From positions 1-25,082 of the forward strand of contig JAOAFH010000130.1 in the NCBI GenBank assembly GCA_026416355.1: a stretch of DNA of 25,082 nucleotides, read 5' to 3'. The DNA is from Clostridiales bacterium. Its GTDB lineage: Bacteria; Bacillota; Clostridia; Clostridiales; Caloramatoraceae. The notes under the pieces were generated by a model that was given only the letters and a program-made list of their open reading frames with translations, was not told the DNA's origin and did no database searches. A program made the position numbers and the translations under genes. Positions 8,051-15,520 of the stretch are shown piece by piece (positions within the stretch are counted from its first letter, which is position 1; each line of letters begins with the position of its first letter).

Positions 8051-8530
8051 ATGTTTAATATAGGTAGTAAGATTTATCATTATAAGTATGGTGGGGGAAT
8101 AATTACTAATATTGAGGATAGAGAAGTTATGAATGAAATAAAAAGATACTACACAATAAATTTTTTAATAGATAATGTTGAGCTAATGATGCCCATAGAT
8201 GAAAAAACTCATTCTAAACTGAGAAGTATTTCAAGTTTAAATGATATAGAAAGTATAAAAGAAATATTAAAAGAAAAGCCTAAAAAGTTGCCATTAAAAT
8301 GGATTGACAGGTTAAAATTCTACACAGAAGCTATGACAAAGGGGGATATATTTATAATAGCTGAGGTAATTAGGGATATTAATGCAAATCGCAAAAATAA
8401 AGTGTTATCAAAAAGTGAAGAAAAAATTTTAGAGGATTTTATTTTATTACTATCAAGTGAAATTTCTTTAATTTTAGATGTATCAATCAATGAAACAAGA
8501 GACAAAATAATTAATAACTTATTGTCATAA
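8051..8530 (+). CDS. CarD-like RNA-polymerase-binding regulator
   Basis: The 159-residue protein begins with a CarD/TRCF-type RNA-polymerase-interaction Tudor-like domain. FNIGSKIYHYKYGGGII (2-18) corresponds to the family's FxxGDxVxYPxxGxGxI pattern, followed by YYTINFLIDNVELMMPID (about 38-55), which matches the usual conserved strand region. The C-terminal part is all-helical, with a WIDRLKFYTEAMTKGDIFIIAEVIRD-like helix pair (about 83-108, written here as a pattern) typical of CarD DNA-contact helices. Such proteins stabilise open promoter complexes. A ribosome site, AGAGGGG, precedes the ATG. No terminator is evident before the next gene, which has its own promoter. Confidence 0.85.
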   Translation: MFNIGSKIYHYKYGGGIITNIEDREVMNEIKRYYTINFLIDNVELMMPIDEKTHSKLRSISSLNDIESIKEILKEKPKKLPLKWIDRLKFYTEAMTKGDIFIIAEVIRDINANRKNKVLSKSEEKILEDFILLLSSEISLILDVSINETRDKIINNLLS

Positions 8531-8568
8531 AATTAATAAAAATATAATAATAATATCTTTCTATATAA

Positions 8569-8597
8569 TTGCTTTTTTTTTATAATTGTTGTATAGT
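8569..8597 (+). promoter_or_regulatory. Promoter of the PIN/TRAM gene and ispD
   Basis: TTGCTT (8569-8574) and TATAGT (8592-8597) have 17 bp spacing. The predicted start is near 8604, ahead of a strong ribosome site AAGGAGGTGT (8631-8640). Confidence 0.6.
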
Positions 8598-8644
8598 ATA
8601 AATTAAAATATGGAAAATATATCAAATTACAAGGAGGTGTGTAA

Positions 8645-9781
8645 ATGCTTAATAAAATATTTAGATGGCTGCTAACAATAATAGGTCTAATACTTGGTTA
8701 TGTGGTTACAGCAGCTGTTTTAAAAATTGACTATGTAAAGCATTTATTCAGTATTAATCCAACATCTATTACTGCAATTATAGTTTATATCATAGGTACA
8801 TTATTAATTGGAATTTTATTTTATTTGATTGCACCGTTTATTATTTCTCTAGTATGGAAAGCAACAGAGCTTTTAGAGAATGCTCTTCAAAAGCTACCAA
8901 CCAACGATATAATAATAGGAGCAATGGGGCTTATTATAGGTCTTTTGATTGCATATCTTTTGATGAATCCAGTTGTTAGCTTTATGAAGGGAACAAATTC
9001 ACTTTTAGCTGCAATAGGAATAGTTGTGGCAATTCTATTAGAAGTGATATTTGGTACACTTGGTATTAACCTTGCACTTAAAAAGAAGGAAGACTTATAT
9101 AATATATTTACTTTTATGAAGAAGTTTACAAAAGATAAAAAACAAAAGGGAGATATAAAACAATCATCAAGTCAACCTAAAATTCTTGATACAAGTGTTA
9201 TTATAGACGGAAGAATACTAGATATTCTTAAAACAGGATTTGTTGAAGGAACAATAGTAATACCTCAGTTTGTATTAGAGGAACTTAGACACATTGCAGA
9301 TTCTTCAGATAACCTAAAAAGAGCAAGAGGTAGAAGAGGACTTGATATACTAAACGAAATACAAAAAGAGCTTCCTGTTACAGTTGAGATATGTGAAAGA
9401 GATTTTCCAAATGTAGCAGAGGTAGATAGTAAACTTTTAAAGCTTGCTGAGGTACTTGGAGGAAAGGTAATAACAAATGACTTTAATTTAAATAAAGTTG
9501 CAGAGTTTCAAGGGGTACCTGTTTTAAATATAAATGAGCTTGCAAATGCAGTAAAACCTGTTGTTATTCCAGGTGAAGAGATGAACATACACATAGTTAA
9601 AGATGGAAAAGAATCAGGACAGGGTGTTGCATATCTTGATGATGGAACTATGATAGTTGTTGAAGGTGGAAAGAAATATGTAGGTGAGGTTGTTGATGTT
9701 ATTGTAACTAGTGTTCTTCAGACTGCTGCAGGTAGAATGATATTTGCAAAAATGAAAAATAGCCAAGATAAGGCGGTATAA
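8645..9781 (+). CDS. YacL-type membrane protein with PIN and TRAM domains
   Basis: This 378-residue protein has four N-terminal membrane segments (about 5-25, 43-67, 88-110 and 120-140). They are followed by a cytoplasmic PIN nuclease-fold domain (about 178-300) and a TRAM RNA-binding-type domain (about 305-366). The PIN acidic residues appear intact: D182 in ILDTSVIIDGR, E213 in VLEEL, D261, and D279 in TNDF. The layout matches B. subtilis YacL, whose position upstream of ispD is also conserved. Its substrate is not established, and a membrane-tethered RNase role is inferred from the domains. ispD follows 10 bases after the stop, so the two are cotranscribed. Confidence 0.9.
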   Translation: MLNKIFRWLLTIIGLILGYVVTAAVLKIDYVKHLFSINPTSITAIIVYIIGTLLIGILFYLIAPFIISLVWKATELLENALQKLPTNDIIIGAMGLIIGLLIAYLLMNPVVSFMKGTNSLLAAIGIVVAILLEVIFGTLGINLALKKKEDLYNIFTFMKKFTKDKKQKGDIKQSSSQPKILDTSVIIDGRILDILKTGFVEGTIVIPQFVLEELRHIADSSDNLKRARGRRGLDILNEIQKELPVTVEICERDFPNVAEVDSKLLKLAEVLGGKVITNDFNLNKVAEFQGVPVLNINELANAVKPVVIPGEEMNIHIVKDGKESGQGVAYLDDGTMIVVEGGKKYVGEVVDVIVTSVLQTAAGRMIFAKMKNSQDKAV

Positions 9782-9791
9782 TAGAGTAAAG

Positions 9792-10466
9792 ATGGTTACA
9801 GCTTTAATAGTTGCAGCAGGAAAAGGAAAAAGATTTGGAGCAGGATATAATAAGCAATATTATAAGATAAACAACAAAGAAATAATTGCAAGAACACTAG
9901 ATGTATTTGAAGAGGCTAACTTCATAGATGATATAGTAGTTGTTGTTTCAGAGGATGAAGTGGATTATTTTAGAGAAAACATTATTGATAGATATGGATA
10001 TAAAAAGGTTTCAAAAATAGTTAAAGGTGGACAAGAAAGACAACATTCTGTTTATAAAGGCCTACTTGAGTGCAGTGGAGCAGATATAGTTGTAATACAT
10101 GATGGTGCAAGGCCTTTTATAAAAAAAGAACATATTTTTGAAACAATTGAAAAGGCAAAAAAGTTTGGTTCGGCTGCTGTTGCAGTAAAGGTTAAGGACA
10201 CAATTAAAATAGCAAAGGATGGCTACTTTGATTCTACTCCTGATAGAAACATTCTTTATGCAGTTCAAACACCTCAAACATTTAGATATAATCTAATACT
10301 TTCTGCTCATCAGTATGCAATGGAAAAAAACATTCTATCAACTGATGATACAAGTTTGGTGGAACTTATGGGAGAGAAGGTTAGAATTGTAGAGGGATCC
10401 TATGACAATATTAAGATAACTACACCTGAGGATGCAGTATTTGCTGAACTTATATTAAAAAAATGA
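9792..10466 (+). CDS. ispD: IspD, 2-C-methyl-D-erythritol 4-phosphate cytidylyltransferase
   Basis: IspD joins CTP and MEP to give CDP-ME in the non-mevalonate isoprenoid pathway. The 224-residue cytosolic protein has the nucleotide-binding loop AAGKGKRFG (8-16), GGQERQHSV (79-87), HDGARPF (103-109) and QTPQTF (159-164), all family signatures. Its ribosome site is poor, which suggests coupling to the gene 10 bases upstream. The partner enzyme gene ispF, usually adjacent, is 2.4 kb downstream with glnA between them. No clear terminator follows; the next structure is the glnA leader. Confidence 0.95.
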   Translation: MVTALIVAAGKGKRFGAGYNKQYYKINNKEIIARTLDVFEEANFIDDIVVVVSEDEVDYFRENIIDRYGYKKVSKIVKGGQERQHSVYKGLLECSGADIVVIHDGARPFIKKEHIFETIEKAKKFGSAAVAVKVKDTIKIAKDGYFDSTPDRNILYAVQTPQTFRYNLILSAHQYAMEKNILSTDDTSLVELMGEKVRIVEGSYDNIKITTPEDAVFAELILKK

Positions 10467-10484
10467 AATTTTTATAAAAAGCAG

Positions 10485-10513
10485 TTGCAATTTTCATGTG
10501 AAAGTAATATAAT
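10485..10513 (+). promoter_or_regulatory. Promoter of glnA
   Basis: TTGCAA (10485-10490) and a perfect TATAAT (10508-10513) are 17 bp apart. The predicted start near 10520 gives a leader of about 110 bases that contains two competing hairpins. Confidence 0.7.
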
Positions 10514-10537
10514 GTAGTATGTAAATTGAATTTGATT

Positions 10538-10602
10538 GGAAACAACGGCGTTTCCTTAAAATACACAATAGTGTATTTAAGGGGCGCCGTGTCTTATTTT
10601 TT
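10538..10602 (+). promoter_or_regulatory. glnA leader: competing hexaloop hairpin and terminator (candidate ANTAR-type attenuator)
   Basis: Hairpin A has stem GGAAAC (10538-10543)/GTTTCC (10550-10555) around hexaloop AACGGC, with A at loop position 1 and G at position 4. These are the two conserved loop bases of RNA targets of ANTAR-domain antiterminators. Hairpin B is a long stem: ACGGCG (10545-10550) with CGCCGT (10585-10590), then TTCCTT-AAATACAC (A10558 bulged) with its complement up to loop AATA (10567-10570). A T-rich run (10593-10602) follows, so B looks like an intrinsic terminator. A and B share 10545-10555 and cannot coexist, so A would act as an antiterminator. The usual first hexaloop hairpin of ANTAR targets is not evident, and the regulator is not in this window. 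Confidence 0.6.
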
Positions 10603-10628
10603 GGAAAAATATTATGGGAGGTTTTGTT

Positions 10629-12752
10629 ATGGCAAACGGAGTATCAAAAACTAATTTAAAAGAAGTGTTTGGTGAAAATGTTTTTAATGATGAGGTTATG
10701 AGGGAAAGACTACCAAAGAATGTATATAAGGCTTTAAGAAAAACAATGGATGAAGGACTTCCACTAGACCCATCAGTTGCAGATGTAGTAGCAAATGCTA
10801 TGAAGGATTGGGCAATTGAAAAAGGAGCAACACACTATACTCACTGGTTTCAACCAATGACAGGAATAACTGCTGAAAAGCATGAATCATTTTTAAATAC
10901 AGTGACAGAAGGAAAGGCTATAACTGAGTTTTCAGGTAAATCACTTATAAAGGGAGAACCAGATGCATCATCATTCCCTTCAGGTGGAATTAGAGCAACA
11001 TTTGAAGCAAGGGGATATACTGTATGGGATTCAACTTCATATGCGTTTTTAAAGGAAGATGATGGAGGAATAACTTTATATATACCAACAGCCTTTTGTG
11101 CATACACAGGTGAGGCTTTAGATAAAAAGACTCCTTTACTTCGTTCAATGGAGGCTGTTTCAGAACAAGCACTAAGAGTTTTAAGACTTTTTGGTAACAA
11201 AACTGCAAAGAGGGTATTTGCAACAGTTGGAGCAGAACAAGAATATTTCTTAATAGATAAAGACTTATATCTAAAAAGAAAGGATTTAGTGTTTACAGGA
11301 AGAACTCTGTTTGGTGCAAAACCTCCAAAGGGACAAGAGCTTGAAGACCACTACTTTGGTAGCTTAAAAGAAAGAGTTGCAGCATTTATGAAGGAGATAG
11401 ACATTGAGCTTTGGAAAATGGGCATACCAGTTAAAACAAAGCACAATGAAGTTGCTCCAGCACAACACGAAATTGCACCGATTTTTGAAAATGCAAATAT
11501 AGCAACTGACCACAATCAAGTTATTATGGATACTTTAAAGAGAGTTGCAAATAGACACAATCTAGCATGTCTACTTCATGAAAAACCATTTGCAGGGGTT
11601 AATGGTTCAGGAAAGCATGATAACTGGTCACTTGCAACAAATGATGGCCAAAACCTTTTTGATCCAGGAAAAACACCACACGAAAACGCACAATTTTTGA
11701 TATTCCTAAGTGCAGTTATTAAGGCAGTAGACGAATATGCTGAGCTTTTAAGGGCTTCTGCAGCAAATACTGGAAATGACCATAGACTTGGCGCAAATGA
11801 AGCTCCACCTGCTATTGTTTCAATGTTTTTAGGAGACCAATTAACAGGAATTCTAGAGAATATTGAAAATGGCAATGGAAATGAAAAGAGAGAAAGAGAG
11901 TATCTAAGAATAGGGGTTAATACACTACCACCACTACCAAAGGATGCAACAGATAGAAATAGAACATCACCTTTTGCATTTACAGGTAATAAATTTGAGT
12001 TTAGAATGGTTCCTTCATCTGCATCAGTTGCAAATCCAAATGTTGTTTTAAATACTGCTGTTGCAGAAGTTCTAAAGGAATTTGCAGACAGACTAGAAAA
12101 GGCTGATGATTTTGATGCTGAAGTTAATGAAATAGTAAGGGAAACTATCAAAAACCATAAGAGAATTATATTCAATGGAGATGGATATTCAGAGGATTGG
12201 GTAAAAGAGGCAGAAAAGAGAGGTCTTAAGAATATAAAAAATACAGTAGATGCAATTCCAGCTTGGATTTCAGATAAGTCAATAAATCTATTTACAAAGC
12301 ACGGAGTATTTACTGAGGTTGAACTTAGAGCTAGATATGAAATTAAGCTTGAGGAATATATAAAGCACATTAACATTGAAGCTAGAACAATGGTGGATAT
12401 GGTTAAAAAGCAAATAGTACCGGCAGTGATTAGAGAAATTACAGATGTTTCAAAATCAATAAATGAAATTAGATTGGCAATACCAAATGTTGATGTAGAA
12501 GCACAACTAGAATTATTAAATGATTTACAAGTGAATTTAAATTCTTTAAGAAAAGAAACACTAGAACTAGAAAAGGAACTAGAAAATGCTCATAGCTTTA
12601 ATGGAGATATATATGAAAAGGCAGCAATGTTTAGAGATAAAGTAGCAGAAAAGATGAAACAAGTAAGAATCTATGGGGATAAACTTGAAACAATTGTAGA
12701 TGAAAATAAATGGCCTTTCCCAAGCTATGAAAAGTTACTATTCTATGTTTAA
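10629..12752 (+). CDS. glnN: GlnN, type III glutamine synthetase
   Basis: It condenses glutamate and ammonia to glutamine with ATP. With ATG 10629 the protein has 707 residues, in the GSIII size range and far larger than GSI (about 440). Family signatures include THYTHWFQPMTGITAEKH (about 68-85), FPSGGIRATFEARG (about 116-129), AEQEY (202-206), KHNEVAPAQHEIAP (271-284) and NGSGKHDNWS (325-334), covering the metal and substrate sites. The C-terminal approximately 150 residues are helical. ATG 10614 is rejected because GGGAGG (10616-10621) is the ribosome site for 10629. Its own promoter, an attenuator-like leader and a strong terminator make it a single-gene unit set into the isoprenoid gene pair. 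Confidence 0.96.
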   Translation: MANGVSKTNLKEVFGENVFNDEVMRERLPKNVYKALRKTMDEGLPLDPSVADVVANAMKDWAIEKGATHYTHWFQPMTGITAEKHESFLNTVTEGKAITEFSGKSLIKGEPDASSFPSGGIRATFEARGYTVWDSTSYAFLKEDDGGITLYIPTAFCAYTGEALDKKTPLLRSMEAVSEQALRVLRLFGNKTAKRVFATVGAEQEYFLIDKDLYLKRKDLVFTGRTLFGAKPPKGQELEDHYFGSLKERVAAFMKEIDIELWKMGIPVKTKHNEVAPAQHEIAPIFENANIATDHNQVIMDTLKRVANRHNLACLLHEKPFAGVNGSGKHDNWSLATNDGQNLFDPGKTPHENAQFLIFLSAVIKAVDEYAELLRASAANTGNDHRLGANEAPPAIVSMFLGDQLTGILENIENGNGNEKREREYLRIGVNTLPPLPKDATDRNRTSPFAFTGNKFEFRMVPSSASVANPNVVLNTAVAEVLKEFADRLEKADDFDAEVNEIVRETIKNHKRIIFNGDGYSEDWVKEAEKRGLKNIKNTVDAIPAWISDKSINLFTKHGVFTEVELRARYEIKLEEYIKHINIEARTMVDMVKKQIVPAVIREITDVSKSINEIRLAIPNVDVEAQLELLNDLQVNLNSLRKETLELEKELENAHSFNGDIYEKAAMFRDKVAEKMKQVRIYGDKLETIVDENKWPFPSYEKLLFYV

Positions 12753-12760
12753 TGCTATAT

Positions 12761-12804
12761 ACAACATAACAACAGTGTTTTAACTGTTGTTATGTTGTTT
12801 TTTT
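12761..12804 (+). terminator. Strong intrinsic terminator of glnN
   Basis: The 16-base arms at 12761-12776 and 12783-12798 are perfectly complementary around GTTTTA, and seven T follow (12798-12804). This is the clearest intrinsic terminator in the window. The -35 box of the ispF promoter overlaps its 3' arm. Confidence 0.92.
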
Positions 12805-12822
12805 ATTTATATGTGGTATAAT
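12795..12822 (+). promoter_or_regulatory. Extended -10 promoter of ispF-natAB
   Basis: TTGTTT (12795-12800) and TATAAT (12817-12822) are 16 bp apart, with a TGG just before the -10 (12814-12816) forming an extended -10 element. The leader is short, with the ribosome site AGGAGGTG at 12834-12841. Confidence 0.65.
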
Positions 12823-12845
12823 TTACATATGTTAGGAGGTGTAGT

Positions 12846-13319
12846 ATGAGAATAGGACACGGTTATGATGTACATAAGCTAGTTGAAGGAAGAGACCTTA
12901 TAATTGGTGGGGTTAATATACCATATGACAAAGGACTTTTAGGACACTCAGATGCAGATGTTCTATTACATGCAATAATGGATGCGATACTTGGAGCAGC
13001 TGCCTTAGGGGATATAGGAAAACATTTTCCAGATACAGATGAAAGATTTAAGGGTGCAGATAGTATTAAATTATTTGAACATGTAATTGAACTAATTCAA
13101 GAAAGAGGTTATAGGGTAAATAACATTGATGCAACTATAATTGCCCAAAGACCAAAGATGGCACCACATATTGAACAAATGAGAAAAAATATAGCAAAGG
13201 TTTGTAAGATAAGCGTTGATGATGTCAATGTAAAGGCAACAACAGAGGAGGGGCTTGGATTTACAGGAGAAGGGCTTGGGATATCAGCCCATGCTGTTTG
13301 TACTATTATAAGGGGGTAA
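12846..13319 (+). CDS. ispF: IspF, 2-C-methyl-D-erythritol 2,4-cyclodiphosphate synthase
   Basis: IspF cyclises CDP-ME 2-phosphate, releasing CMP, in the MEP pathway. The 157-residue protein, a homotrimer in known cases, shows GHGYDVHKL with the zinc ligands D8 and H10, plus H42, HSDAD (34-38), FPDTD (61-65) and the C-terminal TTEEGLGFTGEGLG signature. Its length is typical. A strong ribosome site supports the ATG. It is followed only 4 bases later by the ABC ATPase gene, so isoprenoid synthesis and the transporter are cotranscribed. Confidence 0.97.
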   Translation: MRIGHGYDVHKLVEGRDLIIGGVNIPYDKGLLGHSDADVLLHAIMDAILGAAALGDIGKHFPDTDERFKGADSIKLFEHVIELIQERGYRVNNIDATIIAQRPKMAPHIEQMRKNIAKVCKISVDDVNVKATTEEGLGFTGEGLGISAHAVCTIIRG

Positions 13320-13323
13320 TTAC

Positions 13324-14052
13324 ATGATTGAGGTAATGGGGCTAACAAAAAAGTTTAAAGAGGTAACGGCAGTTGATAACATCAGTTTTAAAGTTAACAA
13401 AGGTGAAATAGTTGGACTTTTAGGAGAAAATGGTGCAGGAAAGACAACCACATTAAGAATGATTTCTACTATGCTAAAGCCTAGTTTGGGTACAGCAAAA
13501 ATATGTGATTTAGACCTTATCAAAAATCCAGATGAGGTTAGAAAAAAGATAGGGATTTTGTTTGGTGGAGAGGTAGGACTGTATGATAGGTTAACTGCGA
13601 GGGAAAACATAAAGTATTTTGCAGACCTAGGTGGGCTTTCAAATGAGGAAGCCAATAGAAATATAGATATGTTAGCCGAAATGCTAGATATGAAGGAATA
13701 TATAGATAGGCGTGTTGGAAAGTTTTCGAGGGGTATGAAACAAAAGGTAGCGATTGCAAGGGCAATCGTACACAATCCTGAGGTAATGCTCTTTGACGAG
13801 CCAACAATAGGTTTAGATGTTTCATCAAGTGCCATTGTTCAGGATTTTATTTTAGATTGTAAAAAAAGACAAAGGGCAATAGTTTTTTCAAGTCATAGCA
13901 TGAGGGAAGTTGAAAAACTTTGTGATAGGGTTGTTATTATAAACAAAGGGAAACTTGTTTATGAAGGAACAGTTGAAGACTTAAAAAATGAAAACAATGG
14001 CGAAGATTTAGAAAGAGTATTTTTAAGAATGGTAGGGGGTAAAAATGAATAG
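13324..14052 (+). CDS. NatA-like ABC transporter ATPase
   Basis: The 242-residue ATP-binding subunit has Walker A GENGAGKT (34-41), a signature FSRGMKQ (134-140, replacing the canonical LSGGQ), Walker B VMLFDEP (154-160) and the switch histidine H191. The FSRGMKQ variant and the partner gene fit the NatA (Na+ efflux) branch of ABC-2 exporters, though the substrate is inferred from resemblance only. Its ribosome site AAGGGGGT lies in the end of ispF, and its stop overlaps the natB start by 8 bp, a sign of coupled translation. Confidence 0.85.
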   Translation: MIEVMGLTKKFKEVTAVDNISFKVNKGEIVGLLGENGAGKTTTLRMISTMLKPSLGTAKICDLDLIKNPDEVRKKIGILFGGEVGLYDRLTARENIKYFADLGGLSNEEANRNIDMLAEMLDMKEYIDRRVGKFSRGMKQKVAIARAIVHNPEVMLFDEPTIGLDVSSSAIVQDFILDCKKRQRAIVFSSHSMREVEKLCDRVVIINKGKLVYEGTVEDLKNENNGEDLERVFLRMVGGKNE

Positions 14053-15220
14053 TTTATGGGGTATTGTTTTTAAAAAGGAATTAAAGGATTTGTTTAGAGA
14101 CAAGAAAACTGTAATTACGTCTATTATATTACCATTAGTGTTATTCCCAATAATATTTGGATTGATGGGCAAAAGTGCAAAAAGCTCAGTAGAAAAGGTT
14201 ACAAAAGAAGTTAAAATTGCTTATGTTGGAGAGGATAATTCTCTTAAAAAGTTTTTAGCTAGCGCACCTAATATAAAAATAATTAATTCAAAGGACTATC
14301 AAGAGGATGTTAAAAAAGGTGATGTTTATTTAGCGGTAGTTGTAGGAGATAGATTTGAAGAAAAACTATCTCAAGACAAGATGGCAGATATAAAAATAAT
14401 ATATGATTCAGATAGTGGAGACTCTCAAACTGCTATGTCGGTAGTAAGAGATATGATAAATGCATATAAGGAAGAGGTTGTCAAAAACAGACTTCTTTCA
14501 AAGGGGATTGATGTATCTATTTTAAATCCAATTGAAATTAAAGATGAGCCTTTAAAGAAGGAAAAGGCAAATGAAGGAGCATTAGTTTTAAATATGCTAC
14601 TTCCACTTTATCTATTAATATATGCTGTAACAGGTCCTATGGCTGCTGCTATTGATTTAGGAGCAGGAGAAAAGGAAAGGGGAACACTAGAGCCTCTTCT
14701 TACAACTCAAGCTAGTAGGATGCAACTTTTGTTTGGTAAACTTTGTGCCATTTCTGTCATGGGGATTATAGGTACAACTTCTTCTCTAACAGGGTTAATG
14801 ATTGCATTTAAAAATTCACCAGACTTTTTTGGAAGTGCAAATTTAAGCTTGTCTGTTGGTTCAATTGCTTTGATAGGATTGACTGCAATAGTATTAAATA
14901 TGATTTTTGCATCAGTTGAGCTTGCTGTAAGTATATATGCTAAATCATTTAAAGAGGCTCAAACATATCTAACTCCAATAACAGTGGTTGGAATGATTGC
15001 AGCCTATGGGACATTTATGCTAGATGTAAAAAATGCTTCTATAATGTTATTTAATGTTCCACTTGTAAATATTGCATTGATTTTAAAGGAATTTATTATA
15101 GGAGTATACAATCCTTTGCATATATCAATTACATTCGCATGGGCAATAGTTTATATACTAGCTTCAATATTATTTGCAAGGTATATGTTTAGTAGAGAGG
15201 ATGTAATTTTTAGAACGTAA
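14045..15220 (+). CDS. NatB-like ABC-2 permease
   Basis: This 391-residue membrane partner of the preceding ATPase has one N-terminal membrane segment (about 22-41), a large extracytoplasmic domain (about 43-175), then about six hydrophobic segments (about 178-204, 230-254, 270-298, 308-326, 335-356 and 361-381). The cytoplasmic loop GAGEKERGTLEPLLT (206-220) is the hallmark of NatB/ABC-2 exporters. Na+ or a cationic/amphiphilic compound is the likely export substrate, but nothing in the sequence settles this. A 287-bp palindromic element begins at the base after the stop codon. Confidence 0.85.
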   Translation: MNSLWGIVFKKELKDLFRDKKTVITSIILPLVLFPIIFGLMGKSAKSSVEKVTKEVKIAYVGEDNSLKKFLASAPNIKIINSKDYQEDVKKGDVYLAVVVGDRFEEKLSQDKMADIKIIYDSDSGDSQTAMSVVRDMINAYKEEVVKNRLLSKGIDVSILNPIEIKDEPLKKEKANEGALVLNMLLPLYLLIYAVTGPMAAAIDLGAGEKERGTLEPLLTTQASRMQLLFGKLCAISVMGIIGTTSSLTGLMIAFKNSPDFFGSANLSLSVGSIALIGLTAIVLNMIFASVELAVSIYAKSFKEAQTYLTPITVVGMIAAYGTFMLDVKNASIMLFNVPLVNIALILKEFIIGVYNPLHISITFAWAIVYILASILFARYMFSREDVIFRT

Positions 15221-15507
15221 TAGGGGCTGTCGCTCAAATTAAACTATAGTCTGTTAATAAATTAGAGCCATTAAACAATTAAAGAAGTATATTGATATAA
15301 ACAATAGAAACTCTTAGATTTTTGACTTTAAAAATTCTGTAACCCGGAACACGGATGTTCCGGGCCGAGGTCGCCTCTAGGACAGAGGCTGACGAGGGTA
15401 AGAATTTTTAAACAAAGAAAATCTTAGAGTTTCTTTATGAAATACCATAATACTTCGTAATTGTTAATGGCTCTTTTGTTGCAGTAAAACTTCTGCGACA
15501 GTCCCTA
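15221..15507. repeat. 287-bp long imperfect palindrome with structured GC-rich tip (MITE-like or structured RNA)
   Basis: Nested complementary arms close the whole interval. They are 15221-15233/15495-15507 (13 pairs, one G-U); 15264-15274/15464-15474 (11 perfect); 15276-15281/15458-15463; 15284-15290/15450-15456; 15306-15314/15426-15434 (9); 15316-15322/15418-15424 (7); and 15327-15338/15401-15412 (12 perfect). Two GC-rich hairpins sit at the tip: CCCGGAACA (15343-15351)/TGTTCCGGG (15356-15364) and GCCTCT (15373-15378)/AGAGGC (15384-15389). The GC content of the tip contrasts sharply with the AT-rich flanks. No ORF is present. It could be a miniature inverted-repeat element, a large structured RNA, or an insertion in a terminator loop. 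The family is not identified. Confidence 0.8.
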
Positions 15508-15520
15508 AATGTATAATTTT

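Noticed and set aside
10521..10537. Possible first ANTAR hexaloop upstream of the glnN hairpin (loop ATTGAA)
   Set aside because: Only two flanking base pairs can form, too few for a real stem.
11576..12376. Long minus-strand open frame (266 codons) inside glnN
   Set aside because: It is the antisense shadow of a strongly conserved coding region, has no ribosome site and has a Ser/Phe/Leu-rich composition typical of such shadows.
15343..15364. Hexaloop ACGGAT with A1/G4 in the palindromic element, considered as a second ANTAR target
   Set aside because: The loop closes further by an A-T pair to give tetraloop CGGA on a 9-bp GC-rich stem, there is no overlapping terminator, and it follows natB rather than preceding a gene.
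15241..15480. Palindrome considered as a T-box or known metabolite riboswitch
   Set aside because: It lacks the T-box core (TGGN) sequence, and it lies between two convergent genes, not upstream of one.
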